DNA from: Siphonodentalium dalli
Taxonomy: Eukaryota; Mollusca; Scaphopoda; Gadilida; Siphonodentaliidae
Length of the DNA: 64,000 nt
Direction of reading: 5' to 3'
NCBI GenBank assembly: GCA_032622095.1
Contig: CP136064.1
Location: 258,705,863-258,769,862 of the forward strand
Below the pieces are notes generated by a model. That model did no database searches. It was not told where the DNA came from and saw nothing but the letters and a program-made list of their open reading frames with translations. A program made the position numbers and the translations under genes. Numbering within the stretch: position 1 is the first letter of the stretch; each line of letters opens with the position of its first letter. Shown one piece after another: positions 11,000 to 23,780 of the stretch.

Positions 11000-12310
11000 G
11001 CGTTGTCGATTTATTTCCTGTATTCATGGCAATCTCACCCGAAATCTCAAGAGCATCATTTGAGTCATATGCATGTGGCGATATCAACCCACAGCGGCCA
11101 CACACCGTACGTATGTAATGAACAGAATATAATATATTTATGTGGGTCGACTAATTTCCTGTATTCATGACAATCTCACCCAAAATCTCGAGAGCATCAT
11201 TTGAGTCACATGCATGTGGTAATATCAACCCACAGCGGCCGTACAACGTACGTATGTACTGAAAACAATATATGTGTGTGGTGTTGAAGTATGCCATTTA
11301 TTCCCCTACACGCCTTTAGTATTAATGGTGCATACAGTAACTGAACAACTTATGTCTGTATTAATGGCAATCTGACCCAATATATCAAGAGCATCATTTG
11401 AGTCACCGTGACATGATTGTGATGATAACAACCCACATCGGCCGTATGCATGCAATGGGGAAGTTGTCATTAATTTTTATTCGCCTACACACACATATAT
11501 TATGTATAATTGTGCATGCAGAAACGATGCATGCCACAAACTCAAATGACCTCGATGAAACGATATGCATCGACTCGACGGATGGAAATATAGAAACTGT
11601 ACGACTTATTTCCTATATTGCTGGCAATCTGACCCGAAATCTCAAGAGCATTATCCTTTCTTACATGCATGTGAAGATATCAACCCATGGCGGTTATACA
11701 ATGCTGTATATGCACAAAACAGTATATGTCACAAACTCAACTTATCTTGATGAAACTATATGTATCGACTCGACTAATGGAAATATCGTAACTGCACGAC
11801 TTTATTCCCATATTGGTGGCAACCTGACCCGAAATATCAAGAGAATCATCTGACTTACACATGCATGTTACTACATTTTTCCTTATACATGCATGTGACG
11901 AGATCAACCCAAAACGGCTGTACACTGTACGTATATTTGCACTGAAAAGAATATGTGTGTGGTGAGGAAGTATGTCATTTATTCGCCTATACACACATCT
12001 GTGGGCAATGGTGCAGAGACGATGAATGTCACAAACATAACTTATCTCGACGAAACAACATGCATCGACTCGACGGATTGAAATACAGAAACTGTACGAC
12101 TTATTTCCTATATTGATGACAATCTACTCCAAACTCTGAACAGCATCATCTGTCTAAGATGCACGTGATGAGATCAACCCAAGGCGGCCATACACTGTAA
12201 GTATATGTACTGAACAGAATATCTGTGTGGTGGGGAGGTATGCCATTTATTCGCCTGGACGCCCTTGTGTATAATGGTGCAGAAACGTCACAAACTTAAC
12301 TTATTTTGAT
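11000..12310. repeat. Degraded satellite, irregular unit of about 140-300 bp
   Basis: About six divergent copies carry the same blocks in the same order: 'tatttcctgtattcatggc', 'aatctcacccgaaatctcaa', 'gagcatcatttgagtc', 'catgcatgtg' and 'atcaaccca...cggc'. They start near 11018, 11157, 11352, 11610, 11805 and 12100. Unequal spacing indicates insertions and deletions inside units. The 151-codon frame at 11398-11853 reads across two units and shows the same duplication, so it is not counted as a gene. Confidence 0.75.
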
Positions 12311-12403
12311 GACATGTGAAGTTTTTTGAAAATATGCCAATTCTTGATAGAACTATATTTCAGATTCAAACATAGAAATTTTAAATAAAATAAAGATATA
12401 TAG

Positions 12404-12886
12404 ACCACCACTGGATTCTTAATAAAGATATACCACTACTGGATTCGTAATAAATATATACCACTACTGGATTCGTAATAAAGATATACCACTACTGGAT
12501 TCGTAATAAAGATATACCACTACTGGATTCGTAATAAAGATATACCACTACTGGATTCGTAATTTAGATATATTTAAATATCATATATGTAAGGACAATA
12601 TTGTTGAATCCGTTAAATCATATTTGTATTTATATGTCAAAGGGAAATAATCTGTAACTTATACGTTGGTGACATTGTTTTGAACATTACGCTTTAAGGG
12701 ATTCGACGCCATATACTTACATAAATGATATTTACATATATCTAAATTACCTTTACAGTAGTGATGTAATACAGTTTTATAAATTACAATTACAGTAGTG
12801 ATGTATATACTGTTTTATTAGGATTACAGTAGTGATGTATATACAGTTTTATTAGGATTACAGTAGTGATGTATATACAGTTTTAT
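12404..12886. mobile_element. Foldback-like element with inverted tandem arrays
   Basis: The left arm holds about six 28-bp units of the form CACTACTGGATTCGTAATAA (12404-12568). The right arm (12752-12886) holds about four 34-36-bp units containing CAGTAGTGATGTATATAC, the inverted counterpart of the left unit. Just inside, 12546-12593 and 12716-12763 form a 48-bp inverted match, with two mismatches over the inner 28 bp. The loop is about 120 bp and non-coding. Long inverted arms built from tandem units are typical of foldback transposons. Confidence 0.65.
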
Positions 12887-12899
12887 TTTCATCATATAT

Positions 12900-13496
12900 C
12901 TCTTCTATCTTATAAATTGTAGCTCATCCTGTTGCAAAGTTTTGCTATGAATCTAGATTTGGTACAGTTCTGATTAACATCAGACTCTAAAACAGCCACT
13001 CGTTACTGAGTCAAAAGAAATTATATGGATTTTCCATTACCACCAGCAAGCATTACGTCAGTGTCAGCCAATCGCAACATCCGCACATAAGTATAAAACG
13101 ATGCACACCAGTTTGAAGCCGCAAATAAACGCGAACCGAAAGTAGATCGTATTTGTGCGCTGTGACGTCATACTGAATGGATTGCATGCAGAAGTTATTT
13201 ATAGCCAAGGTAATTTGAACCCATCTAATCTCTTCAGACTCAGTAACGCGGAGCTGTCGGAATTTCATTAGAACTGGATTTGGTACTGTAAATGGTAGCT
13301 ATAATAATAATTTGAAAGCAGCACAGAACGCATAAAATTTAACCTATCTTTCAAAATTTTAAAATCAAATAATTCTAATGACTTATATAAGAGTTTGGCA
13401 CTGTGATGTCCCTTCACATGGAGTCCAAACTGTTCACAGAGAAATTTTACGTCAATTTGAATGCAAAATCCAGTCATGGTGTTCACTTTCCAAGTT
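12900..13496. other. Unassigned region
   Basis: No repeat or motif recognised. Short minus-strand frames (13053-13268 and 13268-13486) show no domain. Confidence 0.4.
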
Positions 13497-13960
13497 TTAA
13501 CCCTTTACCCAACAAAACGGCCAAAAATGCCCAAATAAAGCTTCAACAGCCTAAAATATCTTCGGTCTGTCTCAATAACACCATACAAATATGGATATCA
13601 TTGGAACCGGTTCATTGACCACATTGTGATGGTTACAATTATGCCCTGTGCCAATGCATTCTCTTATATTTGCGAGTCGATCATAGGTCGCCTCGCATAT
13701 ATAAGAGAATGCATTGGCCTAAACAAATTCTTTTTTAACACTTTTTACCATTTTTTCTTACATTCTTTAACAATTTTATAATTTTTTCTTACATTTTCAA
13801 ACAATTTTTATAATATTTTTCTACATTCTTTGACACTTTTATCATTTTTAATATGTGTTAAGCCAATGCATTCTCTTATATATGCGAGGCGACCTATGGT
13901 CGACTCGCATATATAAGAGAATGCATTGGCACAGGGCCGTTCTGTTGGGTAAAGGGTTAA
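13497..13960 (-). mobile_element. Family A MITE, copy A2, inverted and longer
   Basis: The element is 464 bp and bounded by TTAA-CCCTTTACCCAACA and TGTTGGGTAAAGGG-TTAA. The unique tail lies on the left, so it is reversed relative to A1. Hairpins are at 13651-13717 and 13863-13929. The spacer between them is about 145 bp, longer than in A1, A3 and A4, because an AT-rich 'tttaacaattttataatttt' type motif is repeated. Confidence 0.85.
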
Positions 13961-15353
13961 GAAAGTTTTTGCGAAGCCTGTGCATGTTTCCACTTTTTTT
14001 TCTGCTACTCAATTTTATTCTGGTCATCATATAGTGATATTACAGATTATATCAGAATCAGATACATAATATATATGCATCTACATGCGTTATAATATAT
14101 AGAGTATATATACGAAAATATAGTACTGTTTATGCTTGTTGTTTTCATAGATGGTAATAATAATAATAGTAATATATTTGTTCTATGTGGTCCAGTTAAT
14201 GAGGTTTGTGTTATGGATGCTACTTAGCCTCAAGAGAAAATAAACAAGTCTAAGACCTTTCCGACGAAAATCGACAGGTTCCTTGCGGTTTTTTTATTTC
14301 GGGAATTAAATAATTGCAGTAACTTATGTCAGTTTGGTATTCGAAAATATTAAGGGCGAATATATGTCAGTCTCAACTCGGGAATTTTGTGGGCACTTAA
14401 GTATAGTGTGGTATTCTTCGCCCAGTTCTAAATTATAGAAAGTGATCTAATCATCTTCAATATACACAAAAACTTGAACACGAATAGATATCTCCACCAA
14501 AGTAATGTAAGACAAACGAACTTTCGGGCATACGAATGGAGCTAGTGTGTATTATAGCTCAACATCTTTTTTTCAAGAGATGGGCATACAATCAGTGATG
14601 TATAAGTAATATTGTAGAGTGCAGAGTTCAGCAATGGCGGAACAAAAGAGCCGAAACTGACCCTGAGCAATTTTACGTCAATTTGATTGCGATATCAAAT
14701 ACTGTGTACCTTTTCATATTTTGCGAACAACCGAGTACCGTTTCCGGCTTTGTTCTGGTTAAAGTGACCTATTCAGCTTCAATATACCCCAAAAAATTGG
14801 TTACGAGAAGGGGGCATACTAACATTGTTTGTAAGTAAGACTGGAGAGCTGAGCTTCTACTCTTAGCATGTGTGAGAAATGACATAATGTACTTAACATA
14901 TGACCACATACTCAACCTTACTACTCCAAGTATTCACTAATTGGAGAACAACCTTTTCATCTTCGTTTAGGAATGCGCCCGTGATGAAGTTAACAGGAAT
15001 GGACGAACAGATGCAAAGAGACCGGTAATGTCGAAATTCTATATTGTACACATGTACAGGGAGACGATTCTCGCGTAATTCGAATATTGTTCTAAGTAAA
15101 GATTTATCTGTCTGGGCGATGCCTTGATGTAGCAATACACAATTTCCAGAAATTTTGGCCGACCTTGGAGGGGGTATGTACTGTACTTCAAATATATGCT
15201 GAACCATTATCTTTGACACAGGTCCCAAAGCATGTTTTATTTTCGACAGAAATTATAGGTGTAATCAAATGGTTGTACTATAGCTTTTTCGCACACAAAT
15301 TGTCACAAAGTTATGTCCCTTGGTTTGCACATTTTAAAATATTTTTTTAGAAA
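13961..15353. other. Unassigned region
   Basis: It contains a short (TAA)n run near 14156-14175. The minus-strand frame at 14893-15228 (111 codons) shows no motif I recognise. No RNA gene or clear repeat seen. Confidence 0.4.
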
Positions 15354-16500
15354 AAAAGTTATCGTAGCAATATAAAATAAAATATCTTGCAAGCGCAGAT
15401 GACAATTCAGTGCAGAGAAATCGGGCATATATTCTGTAACCAATAGCACAGAGTTGACCTTCACTGAATACGAAAATCATATTAGTCTTCTCGTACTAAA
15501 ACCAGCTAAGATATTGGGATGGAGATGCTGGTATTTAGTCCGAGATCGCGCCCATAGCCTTCTTATGCCACCAGTTAAGCGTTAATGACCCGCTCAAATA
15601 AAACCACAATTATATGAAATTAAATATCACAATTGCGACAATAAACGGGTAGTTTCCGCAGAAGACATGCTATTTGATCTGAAACCCACATCAGTTGTGA
15701 ATTGAAAGCGGTAATTTAATGTGAAAAGAGACATTTACCGCACTGTTTACAAATTTTTAAAAGTACGCGAACTCAGTTGACCTCGCGAATTATTTTATCA
15801 ACACAAAAGTAAAAACGCACATGGACGAAAATCACACGCATGGCAAGTCAGATACAAGAGTTCTAATTTGCTGCAATTTTGACGAGTTGCTTGCGAAAAT
15901 CGTCAACAAAACTACCGTTCTGATCCTCCATTATGTCATTAAGTTTTTAGTGCGGGAATTGTTCTCAAAGCACATATAGGAAATTTGACTTTGGGGCGAT
16001 CGGTTTTCGCCATTTTGTTCGGAAAACCCCGCGCTATATATAGAAACGGAAACTAGTATACCCAGAACAAACTCCGGACTATGCCGCAGTTCTTCGGACC
16101 ACTTCGGCTTTCAGTTAAAACGTAAACAAACAGAAAAAAAGCGATGTTTGTGGCAATCAACCGGAATATTCTATGTGTAATTTAACATTAAAGTTAGATT
16201 ATTATACACCATTATGACCATAAGATGTCTCTCTTTCCGATGTATATAGCATCATGTATTGATTTGTTAGGTAAATCGAGTAAAGTACACCACAGATTCC
16301 CGCCACAGATCCTGGGCGTAACTCGTGTCATAAGTAGGCTATGGGCGCGATCTCGGACTAAATACCAGCATCTCCATCCCAATATCTTAGCTGGTTTTAG
16401 TACGAGAAGACTTGGACTATTTTTTTTGGTGAACTTTCCCAGTTTTGTAAAACAATTAAACCTTCAAACCATTCAGTATTGTCACATTTAACACAGGCTA
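15354..16500 (+). mobile_element. Dispersed element family D, copy D1, with a 90-bp internal inverted repeat
   Basis: The left part (15354-15430, with 'cttgcaagcgcagatgac') matches the reverse complement of 21545-21620. The right part (16431-16500, with 'tttcccagttttgtaaa') matches the reverse complement of 21420-21480. Inside, 15486-15575 and 16326-16415 are near-perfect inverted copies beginning 'cttctcgtactaaaaccagc'. The internal stretch 15780-15970 also matches 35345-35540. No coding capacity was seen, and outer ends are approximate. Confidence 0.55.
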
Positions 16501-16736
16501 CATTGGCTGGTATGCCCCCATATACTTACTTTAAATTGTGTACTGTGACGGTCATCCTAACAGCTATACGTCTCTGATATCTGATTCACTTTGTCATTTT
16601 CTACGATGATGCGGCTTTCCCATGCAAGGTGAAGAAATAAATCGTTTTCAAATATTGAGTGCATGTCTGGCGTAGTAAACATTTGTGAGAATTGTTGTAT
16701 CTAGTAGTAATTATAAAAAAACAACAGAATAATCAG

Positions 16737-17291
16737 GGGGGGGGGGGGGGGGGGGGTCGGAAATTTTTTTCAGGCACGTATGGCATTTTTTCCCTTTCGA
16801 TCATTTTTTGTACCCACCCACCCCCACCGCCAAATTTTTTTCCGTTTTCGGCAGTTTTTTCCGACCATTTTTTGACAACCACCCCCCCTTTTAACACTAA
16901 AACAGAGATTTGCGGGGGGAAATTCACTGTAAACAGCTGTATATGAATTTCTGTGCATTCTATTTATCATGGATGTTAACATGGACATGTAAATAGGAAT
17001 GAGTCATTTTGAGGTCATTCGGCCAAAAAAACATGGCTGCCAGCGGCCATCTTGGATTTCAAAATTTGCAACAAAATACAACACGATAACTGCCTGCAGT
17101 CAGTTTACAGTTAGAATTACATTATTTCTCTCATTCAAAGTGGGTTTGAAGCCCAACTCATTGCCAAAACACTAAAAAACAAGCAGGAATTTTTTTTTTT
17201 AGTTGCGGAAAAAATTGCTTGTTGGTGGCTTTGACCACCCACCCACCCACCCTGGCATACGTACCGGAAATAAAAAATTCACCCCCCCCTG
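16737..17291. mobile_element. DNA element with G-run/C-run ends and direct flanking repeats
   Basis: The left end is a run of about 20 G and the right end is a C-run followed by TG. The 10-bp direct repeat GAATAATCAG flanks it exactly (16727-16736 and 17292-17301). Inside the runs, 'cacgtatggca' on the left and 'tggcatacgtac' on the right continue an imperfect inverted repeat. If the terminus is CAGGGG, the duplication is 7 bp and the ends resemble hAT transposons. The 555-bp interior is low-complexity and non-coding. Confidence 0.6.
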
Positions 17292-17752
17292 GAATAATCA
17301 GTAATAAACAGTCGAATTAAGATGAAGTCTATTAGATTGTGATGAGTAAAATGCATTATGAATTTGTCGCCTGTATTCTGCATTATAAGATTTGTTGTGT
17401 TTCGCTATGGTGGGAAAATTGTCAAAATATCATTGACATCCTATCTCGCAATTTAAATATAAGCAACCACGAAGCAGTGTGTGTCATTGCTGTCGGCTTC
17501 TGTCTTGAAACGTGATCTGTTAAGCCACTAACACATGAACTCGCACACACTCTGTGTCATAACTGATGGAATGGAGGGAATCCCAGAAAACTAGTGAATA
17601 GCAAATCTAGAGACGTAGATCTGTTAGGATTTCTGTCGGCGTTTCAAAGAGACAGGAATAGATGTATTCACCGCAAAAAATATGTTAACTCGAAGCGAAA
17701 TGCACTCCCATGTTCTTGAATATAGAGAACCCCACGCAGCACATACATGCAC

Positions 17753-17969
17753 TACAGTAATGCCCTAAATAATCGATTCCTTAACCACAGCAGAATTATG
17801 GGTAACTTTTCAGGATTTAGTTGGAAATATGGCTTGTTGCCATTCATGGGAAAGCTCTAAGTGAGAGCTTTTCGATGAATTGCAACAAGCCATATTTCCA
17901 ACTAAATCCTGAAAAGTTACACATAATTCTGCTGTGGTTAAGGAGTCGATTATTTAGAGCATTACTGTA
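17753..17969. mobile_element. Near-perfect palindromic MITE with TA borders (Tc1/mariner-like)
   Basis: Arms of about 90-100 bp read TA-CAGTAATGC on the left and end GCATTACTG-TA on the right. They match with only a few differences and have a very small central loop around 'agagcttt'. TA flanks plus a CAGT terminus are typical of Tc1/mariner MITEs. The low divergence between arms suggests a fairly recent insertion. Confidence 0.7.
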
Positions 17970-18675
17970 CTTACACACTTACATAATTGTATGAATGGAT
18001 ACGTTGGATGGATTGCACGAAGAAACCACCGACCCCATCGGGTGCATCGACGGACAAGTTGTGGCGCCCTAATACATTCGTGTTCACAAAGAACAGTCGG
18101 TGGGGTCATATGGGATATAGGTGCAAATTTATGTTGGGAATAGAATGGAACACACACATACTATCATGGTCGTTTAGCTTTAATGTATCGTGCACAGCAA
18201 CGTTTGTGGGCCGATGAACAGTTACTGAATTCCTTGAAGAAATAAGATGAATCAAAAGAGATGTTTCGGTCTACATGTACCTGGTTAAGAAGATGGTAAT
18301 GGTCCTCGTTTTCAGAAGGTTACATTGAGCGATAAATGAAATGAGAATGTTAAAAAAAAACTATAAACAACTGTGATCGCATTTTCTTTGATCCCTTAAT
18401 GTAACACATCGGTCAGTTCATGTCATGGCGACGAAAATGCCACACAACTTCCGAAGTACCATCAGCTACCAACAGACACTAACAACACTTCCGCATGTAG
18501 GACAGCATCAAAAGTTAAACACGGAAGTGGATTAAATGCGATTAGTCAAAATGCATTCCGGTAAATGACTGTTTATAATGGATTTGTTTGCGGCTACTAT
18601 TTGTTTATATCTTAGTTGATACTGGATTATTTACAGCATGTGTTCCATCCACCATTTGTTTATCAAATCTCGCAT

Positions 18676-18774
18676 GTGCTGATAATAACGTCTGATGCGA
18701 TGGACACACACACTATCGAGATGGGATGATAATAACGTCTGATGCGATGGACACACACACTATCGAGATGGGAT
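18676..18774. repeat. Tandem duplication of about 49 bp
   Basis: The block 'gataataacgtctgatgcga...cactatcgagatggga' occurs twice back to back (about 18677-18727 and 18728-18774) and is nearly identical. It is a local replication product in otherwise unassigned sequence. Confidence 0.75.
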
Positions 18775-19237
18775 GAGATCGACGTCGCTGGAGAGAATGT
18801 TTTCGTCTGGATAAAAAAAAGTTACGGAGAACACAAATGCATGGAAAACAGGTTTATGTTGGCATTAGATGTGATATATGTGTTAACACTTCATGTGAGA
18901 AAACATTATGTTTTGTCGGTGTAGATACTTGTATTTATGCATGTTCGACGCACACCAGACACGTCATAATCCATGTCAGCAAAGTAGATCAGCTATACTA
19001 CGCTGATTACTGATACGTGTACATGTATGCGTACATTATCCTATTTAGAGGCTGATCATATCACGCACTTTAGCATATATGAGGGGAGAAGACACCAAAA
19101 TTTAATCGAATGCTGCTCATTTGAAACCCCAAATTATGTCTACGTGTATCATTTGAACAGAGAGCTAAGATAGATCGATGGATACCCGAAATATCGATAG
19201 ATCGATGGATACCAGAAATATCGATCTTCATGCAATA

Positions 19238-19696
19238 TGTGACCCGCCATATCAAATCCAGTCGGAAGTCGGGATTTTTTTACCCTGTGCCAATGCATTC
19301 TCTTATATATGCGAGTCGACCATAGGTCGCCTCGCATATATAAGAGAATGCATTGGCGTAACAATTTTTTTACAATTTTAATAATTTGTTCTTGTATTCT
19401 TTAACAATTTTATAATTTCACCCGTACAGAGCCCCAGGCAAACATGAGCAAACGACACTCTTATGTATGCTTCTATATATGTGTGGGGCTCCCTGCAGGG
19501 TAATGGATGTTTTTTATTTGATGTCCTAAAAATTGTAAGAAACATTTATTTAAAAAACATGATAAAAAATTGTTAGGCCGATGCATTCTCTTATATATGC
19601 GAGGCGACCTATGGTGGACTCGCATATATAAGAGAATGCATTGGCACAGGGTAAAAAAATCCCGACTTCTGACTGGATTTGATATGGCGGGTCACA
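19238..19696. mobile_element. Family B element, copy B1, with the family A hairpin module
   Basis: The 459-bp element begins TGTGACCCGCCATATCAAAT and ends with its inverted form ATTTGATATGGCGGGTCACA. Inverted repeats run about 40 bp before the hairpin module. Two palindromes like those of family A lie at 19290-19356 and 19578-19644. The spacer of about 220 bp holds a small inverted repeat ('gagcccca'/'tggggctc'). The terminus is unrelated to family A and no TTAA is present. The target duplication is uncertain. Confidence 0.8.
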
Positions 19697-19879
19697 TATA
19701 CACTTTAAAAAACATGCCAAGATCATAGAAATGTTACAACTATTTTAAAATTTTCGCATATTATTTAGGATGACACCCATGGAGAATTAATTCCCCTTGA
19801 CGACTTTAAGCCTTAAATTTGCTCACTGGTTATATAATTATACCATAACTCAGCCCCTAGCTGATGAAGCTGGTATGTT

Positions 19880-20835
19880 GTGTTGCACACGACACCATGG
19901 GTATTCCGCAATGTATTCAGAAAAAGTCTCATCCGACTGAACAACACAGAAAGCCCCTGCTGATGTCAGCGTATTTAGGGGGTGGGGGTTGTACACGGAT
20001 ATTGAACAACCATTACTCCCCCACTGGACAACATAATCCAGCCCCCCGCTGATGCCAGTGTATATATTTAGGAGGTTGGTTTGCACACGAAGAGTATTAC
20101 CTCCACCCCGTGGAGATGCCACAATGTATTTAGGAAAACTCTCAACCCACTGGACAACATAGCTCAGCCCCTGATGATGTCAGTGTGTATAGTTAGGGGT
20201 GGGGTTGCGCACGAAGAGTTAACAGACATTACCTCGACCTAATGGACATGCCACAATGTATTTAGAAAGAAGAATCTCACCCCACTAGACAACATAACCA
20301 AGCCCCCTGCTGATGACAGTATATATATATTTAGGAGGTTGGTTTGCACAGGAAGAGTTAACAAATCCCTTGACCCATGGATATGACACAATATATTTAG
20401 AAAACAAATCTCAACCCACTGAACAACATTAGCCCCGCCCCTGCTGGACTGCTGATGCCAATGTATATATTTAGGAGGTTGGTTTCCTGATTTGCACACG
20501 AAGAGTTAACAGACTTTAGCTCGACCCCATGGAAATGCCACAATGTATTTAGAAAAACTCTCATCCCACTGGACAACATAACTCAGCCACTGATGATGCC
20601 AGTGTATATAGTTAGGGTGGGGTTGCACACGAAGAATTAACAGACATTATAAACTAGACCCCGTGGACATGCCACAATGTTTTTGGGAAAACTCTCAACC
20701 CGCTGGACAACATAGCCCAGTCCCCGCTGCCCCTGTTGATGCCAGTGTATACATTTAGGAAGTTGTGTTGCACACGAAGAGTTAACATACAATACCTCGA
20801 CCCCATGGAAATGCCACAATGTATTTAGGAAAACC
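19880..20835. repeat. Satellite of about 132-152 bp, seven divergent copies
   Basis: Repeated blocks in order are 'atgccacaatgtattta', 'cactggacaacata', 'cagcccctg.tgatg', 'ccagtgtatata', 'ttaggaggttggtttgcaca' and 'cgaagagttaacagac'. The 'acaatgtattt' block starts at 20121, 20253, 20388, 20540, 20674 and 20816. Spacing varies because of small indels. Frames within it on the minus strand repeat the same peptide and are by-products. Confidence 0.85.
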
Positions 20836-21414
20836 GCAGAGAATGAAGCGTCGAACAGTTGTCGGAACTATAACAACAACAATCAAGGAACAGTTCTGCC
20901 AACAAATTCGCCAGATCTTTTCAATTTCTGAATAATATGGCGGTCAGTTGTCAATACCGGCTAATAAAGGCGTTATGACTGACAGATTTCCGTTAGCATT
21001 GTTCCAGTCTACGGCTATTCTACTTAACGCCCGAGTGAAAATGCTATTTACTGGTAAATACTCTAACGAGCAGGAATTTGCAGACCTGGGATATATGCTG
21101 CCCGCACACGCCTTCTGATCGTATAATTCCTAACTTTATTGTGGCGGTATCTAGATTGGCCGGGTAAAATGTTCGCCCTGTGCACTGAACCCACAACTGC
21201 GGGGCAGTACACGCACAGATTAAAAAATTATCAGGATCTGTTTTTTACTTTTAGGCTCGATCAGTCATCCCGAGTATCAACCGCAGGGTTTAAACATGTT
21301 TTTTCAGTAATTTATCACAATGAGAATGTGAAAAATCTTACTGTCGATTTTCGTTCCGCAAATCACTATTTCTAAGATCACTGGGCATAACAGCCAGTGT
21401 TTCCCGTATTAAAT

Positions 21415-21713
21415 GTGACATTACTGGTTTGAAGGTTTAATTACTTTACACAACTGGGAAAGTTCACAAAAAAGTGAAAAATTTGGATACATAACATATT
21501 TTTCGTATTAAGTTAAGACCAGCTCTGTGCAGACAATAGCCCGATTTATCTCCCCTGAATTCTGTCATCTGCGCTTGCAAGACATTGTTTTTGAAATTGC
21601 TACGATAATTTTATTTCTATTTCAAATATTTCGGTCGACTCGCATATATAAGAGAATGCATTGGCACATGGTTTTCGTAAAAAATTAGGAAACTCCCGCC
21701 ATGAAAGGGTTAA
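21415..21713 (-). mobile_element. Family D, copy D2, ending in half a hairpin module and TTAA
   Basis: Bases 21415-21620 are an internally deleted, inverted counterpart of D1. They continue into one half of the family A/B hairpin (21633-21669, 'gactcgcatatataagagaa'). The element then ends 'cccgccatgaaaggg-ttaa' at 21713. A similar end occurs after the hairpin at 33820-33831. This links family D to the same hairpin module. Confidence 0.5.
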
Positions 21714-21719
21714 TCTAAT

Positions 21720-22360
21720 AGCTAACTGATATCTTTGGAAAATATAGACAAAAATTATGTTTTTATACTATAATGAGTTATCCCAACAACTCATCTCGGA
21801 TACTTTAAAACGGATATCTTAACGCAATTTTTCGAACAAATTATGACGCAGCTTCATCTGTCTGAATAAGCGCACAATATGCCTTTAACATTTGGTCGAG
21901 ATCAAATCGATTTGGCTTCAATTCAATTAAGCAACACACTGCTATAACACACGGACAGGTGTTTTATAGAAGGGTACACAACCAAGGCCGTTAGCATGCA
22001 CGCTCTTCACCGCGAGCAAGTAAATTGTTGGCACTATTCAGCTCGGCTTGTGTTTCAACTCTTGGTTTATATTTCTTGGCACAGTACGAAGATGCGGCTG
22101 CAAATAACACTGTTATGCTATGTGTGCATTGTTTCATAATCGGGCTTTGATTACAATTGCAGTTCTACGTCGATGTCAATCGAAGTCAGTGTTATATCGA
22201 CGGGTAGAGATAGCGTCGATAAACGTCGGGTGTGAAAAAACAAACTCGATCATATCGCACAATCTAATGGAGGAGCGGCATCGTGATTTTCGTGATGATG
22301 AACATCTGGCTCACATATATGTCCGATGATACACCGAAGAAGACAAATGAGTTGATGCAA
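21720..22360. other. Unassigned region
   Basis: Ordinary AT-rich sequence. Near 22265-22320 there is weak similarity to repeat N ('gtgatgatgaacatctgg'). Confidence 0.35.
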
Positions 22361-22362
22361 AA

Positions 22363-22557
22363 AGAGCATATATCATATTTTAAGAGGGACGCTTTCGACG
22401 ACAAATAGTCAGACAAGAACAGATTAAGAACATATCGATTATTCAAAGAAAACTATACAATGGAAACATAACTATAGTGAATGTAAAGAATTTTGAAACC
22501 AGCATATATCATATTTTAACGTCTTCGATGACGACAAAGTCAGGCAAGAACAAATTA
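22363..22557. repeat. Direct repeat of about 60-70 bp, two copies
   Basis: The block 'gcatatatcatatttta' followed by 'ttcgacgacaaa.agtcagacaagaacaga' occurs at about 22365-22425 and 22502-22557, separated by roughly 75 bp. Confidence 0.6.
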
Positions 22558-23499
22558 TTTTTTCAGACTTTAAATTTCCAACTGTTTGAGGGGGTGAGAT
22601 ACCCCAAATCAACGCCCCTGCCTCCTTAACTCATACAGTGTTGGAATGTTAAATCGATGTTGTTACCAGAAATTATCGTTATGTTTCAGTTTCATTTTAG
22701 AGGTCATTGGTGAACTTTGAATAATTGAACAGGGACTAATTTAGACCATGTATTCTCGATCCAAGTTAGAAGAGTAACGGGATGGGACTCGGTCCAAAAG
22801 AGCATCAACCAAAAAAAGTGTCGTTGTTTTTAAAAATTGTCCTCTCTTTTTGACAAATTGGAATTGTACAGGAAGAGAATGTACAATATATCTGAAAATA
22901 GTTCAAGAATGAACCCAATGGTGAGATGAGTTATTCGATTAGTTTTCAACAAACAACACAGCCATTATTAATCAAAGTCTTCCTCATGATATGATAAAAC
23001 TATATTTCACAATACACATATATATCTTGGGAACAGACAATATTTTGTTTCTAGAATTCCTCAGGAAAAAATAATCTAAAAAATGTAAAATCAGTTTCTT
23101 TAGAAAATGTGTCTCATTCATTTACTTACGCGTAGAAAAAACAATCTGGGAAAATTACTTACTTTTACATCATCTTTTTCTCAAAATAAGAAAATCCTTT
23201 TTGGCAGTGGAATTACAAATTCTATAACAACATATAGTTTATGTTATGTTTAAGTATTGTGTTGGAGTGTCGTGGCCAATGACGGCCATCTTCTCGGCAA
23301 CCCTGTCAGAAAATTCAAATTATTTAACATGGCTGAATACGCTGTTTAAATAACTATTTAAACTTTATTGAATATATGCAACAGCAGTTTATTTCAGCGG
23401 ATGCATTAACATGTTCTATCTGGCTAGAAATGTGGCCTCATATCTACAATATTGAAGAAAAAAATATACAGAAAACGTCGATGATAAAAAAATCCCATT

Positions 23500-23610
23500 T
23501 CGCCCGATCTAATGACAAGCGACATCTTGAATTGATATCATAATTCACGTGATGATGAACACCTGGTTGCAGGCAACGTTTTACATAAGACTTCTGGGAA
23601 AGTCGGCACC
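23500..23610 (+). repeat. Dispersed repeat N, copy 1
   Basis: The blocks 'cgacatcttgaattgatatca', 'acgtgatgatgaacacctggt' and 'ttgcaggca' match 24320-24425. A weaker third copy lies near 22260-22330. The nature of the parent element is unknown. Confidence 0.5.
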
Positions 23611-23685
23611 TCGGTTATACACATTATAAAGTTCCAACCCCGATCAACGGCTATAATGTTGCTAGGATAAATCATGTTAAAGGGG

Positions 23686-23780
23686 CACAGTTAGCGATGT
23701 TTGTAGACAAATCACTGTAACAGTTTTGTACACGCGAAATTTCGTTATTGGGGAACTGTCCAAAATTAATATAAAAAGAA
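23686..23780 (-). repeat. Dispersed repeat family K, copy 2
   Basis: Reverse complement of the 4690-4822 repeat, with 'gttagcgatgtttgt' and 'aaatcactgtaacagtttt' conserved. Confidence 0.5.
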
